Positions 55,907 through 63,257 are shown, counted from the stretch's first letter. The stretch is 64,000 bases of DNA from Amarolinea aalborgensis (GCF_900491745.1 NZ_UETR01000008.1:1-64000); one strand, 5' to 3'. Numbers and translations: made by a program. Notes: generated by a model from the letters alone, not told the origin.

Positions 55907-56893
55907 ATGACAGAAAGAATCGTAGTGACGGGCGCGACCGGTTTCATCGGCAGCCGTCTGGTGCCGGTTCTGCTCCGCCGCGGCTATGCAGTGACTTGCC
56001 TGGTGCGCAACCCGGCCAAAGCCGCCGACCTGGCCAGGCAAGGCGCGACGTTGGTCTCCGGGGACGTGACGGAGCGCCGTTCGCTCGTGGAGCCGCTGCG
56101 CGGCGCGGCGGCCTTGTTCCATTTGGCGGGCTGGTATGCGCTGGGCAACCTGGACAAAGCCAAGATGCGGGCCATCAACGTGGACGGTGCGCGTCACGCG
56201 TTGGAAGCGGCGGCCGAGCTGGGGGTGCCGAAGATCGTTCACACGAGCACGGTCGGCGTGTTCGGCAATACGCACGGCAAGATCGTTGACGAAACCTACC
56301 AGGTGGGCAAGGACGACATGGCCTCGGAGTATGAGCGCACCAAATGGGCCGCGCACTACGAGGTGGCCGTGCCTTTGCAGCAAAGGGGCGCGCCGCTCAT
56401 CATCGTGCAGCCCGGCGGCGTGATCGGCCCTGGGGACGTCAGCCCGCTCAGCGACATCTTCCGCTACTATCTGCGACGCATGCCGGTCATGTTCGGCGCC
56501 AGGTCGGGCGCCACCTTCGCTCACGTCGCTGACATGGCTGAAGGCCATGCGTTAGCCCTGGAACATGGCCGGCCCGGCCAGAGCTATATTCTGGCTGGTC
56601 CCAGCATGACCTACCGCCAGGTCTTTGAGCAGTGCCAGACCATCGCCGGCATTCCGGCCACGCGGCTGTGGGTGCCGGCCTGGATGGCGAGCGCCAGCGC
56701 CCGGCTGATGAGCGCCGTGGAGCCGTTGGGCCTGAAGATGCCTTTCTCGGCCGAGGCGCTGGCCACGCTGGCTGATTACACCTTCTGGGCCAGCGCGGAG
56801 AGGGCCAGGCGCGAATTGGGTTGGGCCGAGCGGCCCGTTGAAGCGGCGTTCAAAGAGGTGCTGGACTACGAACGCGCCCAAGCGCCGCGGTAG
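55907..56893 (+). CDS. NAD(P)-dependent epimerase/dihydroflavonol-reductase-like extended SDR
   Basis: 328 residues. Extended-SDR cofactor motif VVTGATGFIGSRLVPVLLRRGYAVTCLVRN; substrate pocket and catalytic residues VHTSTVGVFG (Ser/Thr) and SEYERTKWAAHYEV with Tyr-x3-Lys intact; then QPGGVIGPGDVSP and the C-terminal segment MPFSAEALATLADYTFWASAERARRELGW, as in the dihydroflavonol/steroid-type subgroup. TGGAGG lies 5 bases before ATG 55907. Substrate unknown. Divergent from the TetR operon. Confidence 0.92.
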   Translation: MTERIVVTGATGFIGSRLVPVLLRRGYAVTCLVRNPAKAADLARQGATLVSGDVTERRSLVEPLRGAAALFHLAGWYALGNLDKAKMRAINVDGARHALEAAAELGVPKIVHTSTVGVFGNTHGKIVDETYQVGKDDMASEYERTKWAAHYEVAVPLQQRGAPLIIVQPGGVIGPGDVSPLSDIFRYYLRRMPVMFGARSGATFAHVADMAEGHALALEHGRPGQSYILAGPSMTYRQVFEQCQTIAGIPATRLWVPAWMASASARLMSAVEPLGLKMPFSAEALATLADYTFWASAERARRELGWAERPVEAAFKEVLDYERAQAPR

Positions 56894-56910
56894 GCAGCGC
56901 AGGGGCAGGC

Positions 56911-56963
56911 GGGAGTATAATACGAATCACGATTATAATAATCGCGATTCGTATTATTCCCCC
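56911..56963. repeat. A+T-rich imperfect palindrome after the epimerase gene
   Basis: Arms of about 25 bp, left 56911-56937 and right about 56939-56963, share AATACGAATC and its complement with few mismatches. It begins 17 bases after the epimerase stop and lies beyond the end of the PIN-toxin remnant. Its composition contrasts sharply with the surroundings. Confidence 0.75.
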
Positions 56964-56996
56964 GACAGCTCGTCAAGAAGGAAAACGATTGAAGGC

Positions 56997-57078
56997 TCAT
57001 TCTGCGCGATCCAACAAGGCAAGGAATCGAGCGGGCGACACGATTGGGATCAATGTTCGTGTCAACGACAGCCCTCAT
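56997..57078 (-). pseudogene. PIN-domain toxin remnant with internal deletion
   Basis: ATG 57078 overlaps the antitoxin stop (ATGA), as in intact operons, and the first nine codons read MRAVVDTNI, the invariant start of VapC-like PIN toxins. After that the frame is wrong, but a +1 frame immediately continues as IPIVSPARFLALLDRAE and stop (TGA at 56999-56997), a typical PIN C-terminus. So the first about 9 and last about 17 codons remain, joined out of frame; some 100 central codons including most acidic active-site residues are gone. The antitoxin next to it is thus left without its toxin. Confidence 0.7.
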
Positions 57079-57374
57079 GGTTGTTGATCTGGCGCTGCGC
57101 GCACCTCGGCAATAGCCGCGTCCACATCCGCCGCGATTTCGTCGTCGCTGTAGACGGCGTTTTGCTCCGCCAGCCGCATCATCGCGCGGTCGAATTCAGC
57201 CACGATCTCCTGCTCTTTCCAGGCCATAAAGCGGGTAAACTCCTCGTAGGGGACGATGGCGGCTTCTGGCCGGCTGCCTCGCGTCAGCACGTAGGGCATG
57301 CGGTCCTTGGTCACCTCCTCGAACACAGATCGGAAGTTTCTTTGCAGGTCGGTGACGCCAATGATTTTTTGCAT
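57075..57374 (-). CDS. Phd/YefM-family antitoxin, orphaned
   Basis: 99 residues. N-terminal Phd/YefM DNA-binding domain (IIGVTDLQRNFRSVFEEVTKDRMPYVLTRGSRPEAAIVPYEEFTRF) and an acidic helical tail (about 55-99) for toxin binding. The downstream toxin gene survives only as a remnant. Divergent from the DinB gene 54 bp away; the shared region contains the small palindrome GTATCAAAATAC, a possible operator. Confidence 0.88.
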   Translation of the reverse strand: MQKIIGVTDLQRNFRSVFEEVTKDRMPYVLTRGSRPEAAIVPYEEFTRFMAWKEQEIVAEFDRAMMRLAEQNAVYSDDEIAADVDAAIAEVRAAPDQQP

Positions 57375-57428
57375 AATTCGCAGACCTCACTTAGTATCAA
57401 AATACCAATCGTGAAGGGAGATTTTTCT

Positions 57429-57866
57429 ATGACACTGGACCGTTCTTTTGTCGAGCGCAACCGCGCGTCAACCGACCGCATCCGCGCGCTGGCCGCGCGC
57501 CTGAGCGATGTGGAAATGCAGCACCCGGTGGGCGAACACTGGACCGTGGCGATCGCGCTGGCGCACCTGGCTTTTTGGGATCGTCGCGTGCTGTACGTCC
57601 TGGACATGACCGAACGCGACGGCGCGCTGTTCATCCCGCAGATTGATATCTTCGTGAACGATCTATCGCTGCCGCTGTGGGCGGCGATTCCGCCGCGCGC
57701 CGCGGCGCAGATTGCCATCGAAACCGCGGAGGCGCTGGACGCACGGCTGGAAAGTTATCCAGCAGCCTTGCTCGAGGAAATCCATGCCTACAATCAGCGC
57801 TGGGTCGTGCGTGCGCTGCACCGCAACGAGCATCTCGATGAAGTGGACGCCGCACTGAAGGATTAG
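57429..57866 (+). CDS. DinB/maleylpyruvate-isomerase-N-like protein (2)
   Basis: 145 residues of helical DinB-like fold: SFVERNRASTDRIRALAARLSDVEMQHPVGEHWTVAIALAHLAFWDRRVLYVL, then a late His in HRNEHLDEVDAALKD. The pattern is closer to mycothiol-dependent maleylpyruvate isomerase N-terminal domains than to classical DinB. AGGGAG precedes ATG 57429. Its TAG stop is the first three bases of the 47-bp palindrome at 57864. Confidence 0.82.
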   Translation: MTLDRSFVERNRASTDRIRALAARLSDVEMQHPVGEHWTVAIALAHLAFWDRRVLYVLDMTERDGALFIPQIDIFVNDLSLPLWAAIPPRAAAQIAIETAEALDARLESYPAALLEEIHAYNQRWVVRALHRNEHLDEVDAALKD

Positions 57867-57910
57867 GCATGGACTTCCGAAGTCTTGAAGACTTCGGAAG
57901 TCCATGCCTA
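57864..57910. repeat. 47-bp perfect palindrome joining two stop codons
   Basis: A 22-bp perfect inverted repeat (57864-57885 and 57889-57910) around TGA. Its outermost bases are the TAG stop of the DinB gene and, on the other strand, the TAG stop of the beta-grasp gene, so the palindrome is the whole intergenic space. Core identical to 311-341. Probably a bidirectional terminator, though no T-run follows on either side. Confidence 0.9.
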
Positions 57911-58204
57911 GCCGCCCGCCATCGCGCCGACGATCAAAAAAGGTTCGGCGCCTGCGGCCACTGCCGCGGGCAGCAGCGCGTCCGCGGCCTCATGCGACCA
58001 ATCCTGCCCACAGGCGAAGAAGCGCACGAGCGAACGGCGCTGCTGCGTGGCGTGATCGCGGATCGTCCCCCGCAGCACCGGATACGTCGCCTCCAAAGCG
58101 TCCAGGATCGCACGCTGGGTGATTGGCCCTTCCACCTGCAGCTCGACCTCTTTGCGTACGTTAGCCAACGTCCGCAGATGGTGTGGGAGAACGACGCGTA
58201 TCAT
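57908..58204 (-). CDS. ThiS/MoaD-like beta-grasp protein ending in Gly-Gly
   Basis: 98 residues. Strand-helix pattern of a beta-grasp fold: MIRVVLPHHLRTLANVRKEVELQVEGPITQRAILDALEATYPVLRGTIRD, then RRSLVRFFACGQDWSHEAADALLPAAVAAGAEPFLIVGAMAGG. The LF/L-type start, the DALEATYP.L motif, the late PFLIV strand and the C-terminal GG match ThiS/MoaD sulfur carriers, in which the GG is adenylated by an E1-like enzyme. No E1 (ThiF/MoeB) gene is adjacent. It overlaps the beta-propeller gene by 4 bp, so the two are coupled. Role uncertain: sulfur carrier or protein tag. Confidence 0.8.
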   Translation of the reverse strand: MIRVVLPHHLRTLANVRKEVELQVEGPITQRAILDALEATYPVLRGTIRDHATQQRRSLVRFFACGQDWSHEAADALLPAAVAAGAEPFLIVGAMAGG

Positions 58205-59316
58205 GGCAGGGTTTGGACAGAAACCGAGAGCACGGCCGGAAGATCGTGCACGATGGGCGCCCAATGGTCGCCGGAATCGGCCGAGGCGTACACCTGTCCG
58301 CCGGTGGTGCCAAAGTACACGCCGCACGACGGGAGCGAGTCCACGGCCAGCGCGCTGCGCAGGACGTTGACGTAGCAGTTGCTTTGCGGCAGCCCATTCG
58401 TGAGCGCCTCCCACTCATTCCCGCCCGTGCGGCTGCGGTAGACGCGCAGCTTGCCATCGAGCGGAAAATGCTCCGAGTCGCTCTTGATCGGCACGACATA
58501 GACAGTATCCGGCTCATGCGCGTGCGTGGCAATGGGAAACCCAAAATCGGTTGGCAAGTTCCCGCTGACCTCATGCCACATCTCGCCGGCGTCATCGCTG
58601 CGCATGACGTCCCAATGCTTCTGCATGAAAAGCACCCCCGGTCGGCTTGGATGCATCGCGATGCTGTGAACGCAGTGGCCCACCTCCGCGCTCGGATCCG
58701 GGAGTTCGAACGGGGAGTTCAGACCGCGGTTGATTGGTTGCCATGTCTCGCCGCCGTCATCGGTGCGGAACGCGCCCGCGGCCGAGATGGCGATGAAGAT
58801 GCGCTGCGGATCGCTCGGATCCAGCACGATGGTGTGCAGGCACAGCCCACCAGCGCCCGGCTGCCACAGATTTCCCTTGGCGCTGCGCAGCCCGGCCAGC
58901 TCCTGCCACGTCTTTCCGCCGTCGTTGGAACGGAACATGGCGGCGTCTTCCACCCCGGCGTAGACCGTGTCCGGATCGGTGAGCGACGGCTCCAGACGCC
59001 AGACGCGCTTGAACTCCCATGGATGGGGAGTGCCGTCGTACCACATGTGCGTGCCGGGTACGCCCTGGTAGGCAAACTCGTTGCCTACCGGCTCCCACGA
59101 CAGGCCCCCGTCATTGGAGCGCTGGATCAACTGCCCAAACCAACCCGTGGATTGCGAGGCATACAGCCGATTCGGGTCAGCGGGCGACCCCTTGAGGTGG
59201 TAGATTTCCCAGCCGGCAAAGTGGGGGCCGGCGACGTCCCAGTCCTTGCGTCGTTCGTCCGACGTCAGAATGAACGCACCCTTGCGCGTTCCAACCAGTA
59301 CACGTACGCTGCTCAT
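58201..59316 (-). CDS. BNR-repeat beta-propeller protein (sialidase/sortilin-like)
   Basis: 371 residues made of repeated BNR/Asp-box motifs: RSNDGGLSWEPV, RSNDGGKTWQEL, RTDDGGETWQPI, RSDDAGEMWHEV, RSRTGGNEWEAL and SADSGDHWAPI, one per blade of a six- or seven-bladed propeller. N-terminus VRVLVGTRKGAFILTSD. No signal peptide, so it is cytoplasmic despite the sialidase-like repeats, and the catalytic residues of sialidases are not evident. AAAGGAG precedes the ATG. Coupled to the beta-grasp gene by a 4-bp overlap; the pair may act together. Confidence 0.87.
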   Translation of the reverse strand: MSSVRVLVGTRKGAFILTSDERRKDWDVAGPHFAGWEIYHLKGSPADPNRLYASQSTGWFGQLIQRSNDGGLSWEPVGNEFAYQGVPGTHMWYDGTPHPWEFKRVWRLEPSLTDPDTVYAGVEDAAMFRSNDGGKTWQELAGLRSAKGNLWQPGAGGLCLHTIVLDPSDPQRIFIAISAAGAFRTDDGGETWQPINRGLNSPFELPDPSAEVGHCVHSIAMHPSRPGVLFMQKHWDVMRSDDAGEMWHEVSGNLPTDFGFPIATHAHEPDTVYVVPIKSDSEHFPLDGKLRVYRSRTGGNEWEALTNGLPQSNCYVNVLRSALAVDSLPSCGVYFGTTGGQVYASADSGDHWAPIVHDLPAVLSVSVQTLP

Positions 59317-59404
59317 AAGTTGCTCCTTTCACGTGCTTGCATGGCGTCGCGGCTCCGGCGCCGTGCGCCGACAGCCGCCGCCGAATGAATGCGGGTTGCA
59401 AGGG

Positions 59405-59450
59405 CTTCGGCGAGCGGCTCGACTGAGCTCGCCGAAGTCTCAGTCGAGCC
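59405..59450. repeat. Two interleaved inverted repeats (pseudoknot-like)
   Basis: Arm A CTTCGGCGAG (59405-59414) pairs with CTCGCCGAAG (59428-59437); arm B GGCTCGACTGAG (59416-59427) pairs with CTCAGTCGAGCC (59439-59450). The order A-B-A'-B' means both stems together would make a pseudoknot, or the two hairpins are mutually exclusive. It lies in the 198-bp gap between the PNPOx-like gene and the propeller gene. Confidence 0.85.
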
Positions 59451-59514
59451 GTCGGCCTGACGCCGACCGGCATCGCGTCCAGCGGCGCGGTTTGTCATCG
59501 TGTCTGCGGCTGAA

Positions 59515-59943
59515 CTACACCATCCCGTAGCCGCGAATGACTTCGAACTCGTAGATCAGCCGCTTCTCCTCAGCCATCACCTGCAGGAACGCCTCGGGGC
59601 TCAGCTCCTTGCCAAACCAACTGAGATTGCCAGTCGGACGGTTCTGCATTTGCCGGAAGAGGCGCAGATTCATCGCACACGCGTCGGCCCCTTCAATCAT
59701 ACGCACCGTCGTTTCCAGGGTCAACCACCCCCAACGGGCATCGAAGACGAACAGCGTGCAGCGAGGGTCACGACGCAGCCGCGCGGTGCGCACCCGGTCC
59801 TGCGTTCCGCTGCTCCACAGCTTTCCGTCAACGAGCGCGACGCCGACGCGCACCGCCCGCGGCCCGCCGTCATCACCGATGGTGATCATCGCCGCCGAGT
59901 GATTGTTCTCCAAGAACGAACGCTGACTATCCGACAGGTTCAT
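59515..59943 (-). CDS. Pyridoxamine 5'-phosphate oxidase-fold (F420/FMN) protein
   Basis: 142 residues of split-barrel flavin/F420-binding fold: MNLSDSQRSFLENNHSAAMITIGDDGGPRAVRVGVALVDGKLWSSGTQDRVRTARLRRDPRCTLFVFD, then WLTLETTVRMIEG and a C-terminal helix. The pattern (L......A.ltT...dG.PRa..v......dg.l...s......r..nlrrdPr..l.v.d) fits the F420-dependent/PNPOx-like class; substrate unknown. ATG 59943 begins where similarity starts; an upstream in-frame extension adds 13 basic residues. Confidence 0.86.
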   Translation of the reverse strand: MNLSDSQRSFLENNHSAAMITIGDDGGPRAVRVGVALVDGKLWSSGTQDRVRTARLRRDPRCTLFVFDARWGWLTLETTVRMIEGADACAMNLRLFRQMQNRPTGNLSWFGKELSPEAFLQVMAEEKRLIYEFEVIRGYGMV

Positions 59944-60003
59944 ACCTTTCGCCTTTCTATCGCGCAGCGCCTTCCAGCGCACGCGCCGACTTGTCTCCGG
60001 CTG

Positions 60004-60477
60004 CTACCGCAGGCTGCACAAGGCTTGCCGAATCTCGCCTAAATGATACGCCGTGTGCACGATGGTCGCCATCGCGCCGCCGATCTGCACTTCGCTTGAC
60101 CACGCCGGGGTGTCCTTGATCAGCGCCTTGATACGGTCATAACTCAACCGCAGCGACGACTTCAGCGCGTCCCATTCCTCGGCTGTGACGGCTTTCGTCT
60201 CACGCCAGATCTTGCCCCAATCCTGGCGCTCGAACTGCTGCGTGCGCACGCTCTTCTCCAACACATCGAGATAAAACGCCACGTGCTTTACCTGGGCGGC
60301 CAATGTGGCGCACTTGCCGCCCACGGGGATAGAGGCTTCTTCGGCCGAGATCGTCGCCAGTGTTTCAAACAAGGAGGTGCCTTTATCGAGAAAGTAGCCA
60401 TGCACGTTGTCAAAGGTTTCGTCGAGCAGGGCGTAAAGCGTGTTGGTGAAATGTTCAGTCTGAATTTGGGTGGTCAT
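60004..60477 (-). CDS. DinB-like protein (3)
   Basis: 157 residues of four-helix DinB-like pattern: TLYALLDETFDNVHGYFLDKGTSLFETLATI, the His-containing LAAQVKHVAFYLDVLEKSV, and late GAMATIVHTAYHLGEIRQAL, where the second and third metal-binding His lie. GAGGTGAACG precedes the ATG. It is 60 bp upstream of the PNPOx-like gene on the same strand and probably in one transcript with it. Function unknown. Confidence 0.85.
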   Translation of the reverse strand: MTTQIQTEHFTNTLYALLDETFDNVHGYFLDKGTSLFETLATISAEEASIPVGGKCATLAAQVKHVAFYLDVLEKSVRTQQFERQDWGKIWRETKAVTAEEWDALKSSLRLSYDRIKALIKDTPAWSSEVQIGGAMATIVHTAYHLGEIRQALCSLR

Positions 60478-60594
60478 CGTTCACCTCAGGTGATTGAACA
60501 TGGTTAGGTTACAGAGAGGGATAGATTATAGAACTTTTGTTCTGATTTGTCAACTGCTGCGCGCTCGCAGCGTGCATTTCAGCATGGGGCCGCG

Positions 60595-60930
60595 TCGGGC
60601 GGCGTTGGTTGCGCGCACGCCATCCGGTCGCCAACCCCGCCGGAGGCCAAAGGCCATCCGGCTACAAGGTGCAAGCCCCTGCGGGGCTGTCAGGCCCGAT
60701 AGGGCCTTCCACCTCGTAGCCCGATCCGTTCACGGTCGGGCGGCGTTCGTTGCGCGCACGCCATCCGGTCGCCAACCCCGCCGGAGGCCAAAGGCCATCC
60801 GGCTACGAGGTGCAAGCCCCTCCGGGGCTGTCAGGCCGGCTAGGGCCTTCCACCTCGTAGCCCGATCCGTTCACGGTCGGGCGGCGTTGGTTGCGCGCAC
60901 GCCATCCGGTCGCCAACCCCGCCGGAGGCC
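60595..60930. repeat. 141-bp tandem repeat, about 2.4 copies
   Basis: Copies begin at 60595, 60736 and 60877; the third breaks off at 60930. Within each full copy, 12-bp arms GGCTACGAGGTG and CACCTCGTAGCC form a hairpin around a second small one (CCCC...GGGG). 141 is 47 codons, so one frame stays open, but the encoded text is Arg/Pro-rich and codon-unlike real genes here. The whole 60478-61063 gap (about 585 bp) is repeats with no supported gene. Confidence 0.9.
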
Positions 60931-60972
60931 CGGTTAGTATCTTACGAGTGAAATTCTTGTCCAAAGAGCAAG

Positions 60973-61044
60973 AATATCTCACGCAAAGCCGCAAAGTTCG
61001 CAAAGGTTTTTCTTGGCGTTCTTTGCGCCTTTGTGTGAGATATT
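60973..61044. repeat. Dispersed CGCAAAG-type inverted repeat
   Basis: Arms 60973-60996 and 61021-61044 (AATATCTCACGCAAAG... and ...CTTTGTGTGAGATATT) match over 24 bp with two mismatches. It is related to the other CACAAAG-type elements and lies just beyond the stop of the AlkZ-like gene, where it could act as its terminator. Confidence 0.8.
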
Positions 61045-61063
61045 TGGTTACGGCTTGCCCGGG

Positions 61064-62158
61064 TTAGGGGCTGCTTGTGTGAGGCAGCACCACGGGCACG
61101 CCGAGAAACTCACCATACCGCTGGGCCGCAGCGTCCAGCGCGTGGTTCTCTCCTGTGGTCAAAGGCCGAAAAGGGGCTGCTTCGATGACGACGGCGTTCT
61201 TCCTCAGGGTGCGTTTCCAGGTGCCTCTCACTTCGCCGTCTATCACCAGGGTTGGGATGAACATGCCGTTGTCGCCGGGGCAGATGCGTTGCGCGTAGAC
61301 CGGATCAAGCACGGCGCTGCGATCGCCATAGCCGAGCACATATTCGTCGAAGCCAGGTAGAAGATAAGCCGACTGCGTGTCACGGCTTGGAGCCGGCGTG
61401 CTGCTTGGCATCCAATAGACACGGCCCGCGATGGTTTCCTGGATCAGCTCCTTCCCGACAGCCTCCAAGCCTCTCTTGACCTCTGCCGCCGTCAGCCCTG
61501 CCCACCGCATCAAATCTTGCGCCGTGGCCGGGCCATGACCGCTGAAGTAACGCCTGGTCAATTCAGTCAACGCCTCGTCGCGCGCCAGGGGCTGGGCCGG
61601 TGGAATCCAATCATCGAGCAGCGCAAACGTGTGCTGTTTTCCCCGTCTCGATCCAAAGCAGATCAGCCCATCCTGCGCCGAGTGTACGAGCAGATGGTAG
61701 CCGCGCTGGCCGGTCGTGGCAATGCCCGCCTGCTCCAGCGCTTGCAGCATTTCGGCGCGGGTGAGCTGCTTGCCGCCCTGAAGGACTTTGGCAAACACCT
61801 CTTGGCTGCGCGCAAACGTCGCCTCGTCCAATTCAAGCTGGCGGGAGCGGCCAGCGCTGCCGGCAATCTCGCGCGGGGCGAGAAGCGCCAGCATCCAACG
61901 CACGTCGTTGGCGGCGACAAAATGCAGCGTGCCGCGCATCGGCCAGGTGCGCACAATGGTTCGCTCGGCAATCGCCTGTTCGATGCGGCGCTCGGTTGCG
62001 CCGGCCATGCGCAGTCCAATCGCCCACAGCGTCCCGCCATAATCCTGCGCCTGCAGTGCGCCCAACCAGGCAACGACATCGCCAGCCTCGGCAAACGTTG
62101 GCTGGGCGATGCCTTGATTCGCCAGCCGTGCAAGCGCAATGCGATTAGGCGCTGGCAA
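61064..62158 (-). CDS. AlkZ/AlkX-family winged-helix DNA glycosylase-like protein
   Basis: 364 residues of the HTH_42/YcaQ-AlkZ family: ARLANQGIAQPTFAEAGDVVAWLGALQAQDYGGTLWAIGLRM, where Q36-x-Q38 is the QxQ catalytic-type motif, then VRTWPMRGTLHFVAANDVRWML, LTRRYFSGHGPATAQDLMRWAGL and LLPGFDEYVLGYGDRS. Such enzymes excise alkylated or cross-linked bases. TTG start at 62158 lies inside the end of the AHSA1 gene (14-bp overlap). Last gene of the ArsR-AHSA1-AlkZ operon. Confidence 0.88.
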   Translation of the reverse strand: MPAPNRIALARLANQGIAQPTFAEAGDVVAWLGALQAQDYGGTLWAIGLRMAGATERRIEQAIAERTIVRTWPMRGTLHFVAANDVRWMLALLAPREIAGSAGRSRQLELDEATFARSQEVFAKVLQGGKQLTRAEMLQALEQAGIATTGQRGYHLLVHSAQDGLICFGSRRGKQHTFALLDDWIPPAQPLARDEALTELTRRYFSGHGPATAQDLMRWAGLTAAEVKRGLEAVGKELIQETIAGRVYWMPSSTPAPSRDTQSAYLLPGFDEYVLGYGDRSAVLDPVYAQRICPGDNGMFIPTLVIDGEVRGTWKRTLRKNAVVIEAAPFRPLTTGENHALDAAAQRYGEFLGVPVVLPHTSSP

Positions 62159-62669
62159 AGATGGCCGCCATCTTGTCGAGACACTGCTCCATGCCCATCC
62201 TGGACATTTCCATCATCTGGCCTTCCCGCCAACCATACTCTGTCACGGTCAGTTCGGTCTTGTTGTCGCCCAGGGCTTTGAAGGTGATGACCTGAAGCTG
62301 ACCCTGCGGGAAGTCGGCAGGCAACCCCATCTGCGCCGGGTCAACGTGGTTGCCATCTTGATCGGCCAGATTGTGGATGTATTCGATGCGCTCCATGGGC
62401 ACGATTTTTGTATAGGTCCACGTGCTGTACATGTCCTGGCCGCCGAACTCCGTGGGCGCCCGCATGCAGACAAGCGATCTGCCGCCTTCTCGAAAATCAA
62501 TGTCAGCGCTGGGACAGGTAAAATACTTCGGCCCCCACCATTGCCTGATATCGTCGGGGTCGCTCCAGGCTTTCCACACCAGCGCCAGGGGGGCGTCGAA
62601 GACACGCGTCATGATGAGGTTTCGCACCTGCGCGTGATCTGCCTTTGCGGCGTCATGGCTGTCGTTCAT
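62145..62669 (-). CDS. SRPBCC/AHSA1-family protein
   Basis: 174 residues with the AHSA1 START-like pattern: MTRVFDAPLALVWKAWSDPDDIRQWWGPKYFTCPSADIDFREGGRSLVCMRAP, then YTKIVPMERIEYIHNLADQDG and TELTVTEYGWREGQMMEMSRMGMEQCLDKMAAIF. AAGGAG lies upstream of ATG 62669, one base past the ArsR stop. ArsR-SRPBCC pairs are common and usually handle small hydrophobic ligands; ligand unknown. Confidence 0.92.
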   Translation of the reverse strand: MNDSHDAAKADHAQVRNLIMTRVFDAPLALVWKAWSDPDDIRQWWGPKYFTCPSADIDFREGGRSLVCMRAPTEFGGQDMYSTWTYTKIVPMERIEYIHNLADQDGNHVDPAQMGLPADFPQGQLQVITFKALGDNKTELTVTEYGWREGQMMEMSRMGMEQCLDKMAAIFASA

Positions 62670-62670
62670 A

Positions 62671-63012
62671 TCACTTCTCCTTCTCTTGTGTCTGCAATTC
62701 CTTGAGATAGTCGGCCAGGCGATCGAAACGCTCACGCCATAAGTGCTCGAACGGCTTGACCCAATCGTGGATCGGCTTCAGCCCTTCGCCTTGCAGCCGA
62801 TACAACCGCTGCTGTCCTGCCTCGCGCATAGCGACAAGGCCAACCTCGCGCAAGACCCGCAGATGCTTGGAGACTTGCGGCTGCTTGAGCTCCAGCAAGG
62901 CGGCGATCTCATTCACCGATCGCTCACCTTGCGCAAGCAGGTCGAGGATTTGGCGGCGCTGTGGTTCCGCCACCGCGTTGAAGGCGTCCGAAGTTGTCGC
63001 TAAGCGTGCCAT
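62671..63012 (-). CDS. ArsR-family transcriptional regulator
   Basis: 113 residues. Winged helix: AFNAVAEPQRRQILDLLAQGERSVNEIAALLELKQPQVSKHLRVLREVGLVAMREAGQQRLYRL, without metal-binding Cys motifs, so it is of the SdpR-like non-metal type that pairs with AHSA1 proteins. It heads the operon. The promoter sits so close that the message is probably leaderless, and an inverted repeat between -35 and -10 suits autoregulation. Confidence 0.94.
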   Translation of the reverse strand: MARLATTSDAFNAVAEPQRRQILDLLAQGERSVNEIAALLELKQPQVSKHLRVLREVGLVAMREAGQQRLYRLQGEGLKPIHDWVKPFEHLWRERFDRLADYLKELQTQEKEK

Positions 63013-63018
63013 GCCGGT

Positions 63019-63046
63019 ATTATATTCCGATATAAGAATATGTCAA
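63019..63046 (-). promoter_or_regulatory. arsR promoter with overlapping operator
   Basis: Minus strand: TTGACA (63046-63041), 16-base spacer, TATAAT (63024-63019), both perfect consensus. Start of transcription would fall at or within a base or two of the ATG (63012). The spacer holds ATATTC (63022-63027) and GAATAT (63036-63041), an inverted repeat separated by 8 bases, well placed for an ArsR-type repressor. Confidence 0.85.
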
Positions 63047-63257
63047 ATTTCTTTTTTCTTTCCAACGCAGCGTCAAGCGCGCCCAGCATCTACGCAGCCA
63101 TTGGGCCGTAGTAGCGTATACAATCAGAAAGACTATAATAGAGATGTACCGAAGAAAATCCTCGTTGGACGAGAGAGGTTCCCTCGTCCACGACTGTTAT
63201 AGTTACGAAAGCAGACTCGTGACAAAGACGCTGGTTAATCTTTTCACCGGAGGAGGC

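Noticed and set aside
60494..60937. Open frame through the 141-bp repeats as a repeat protein
   Set aside because: Text is Arg/Pro-rich, no ribosome site or conserved start, and nested hairpins suggest a non-coding element.
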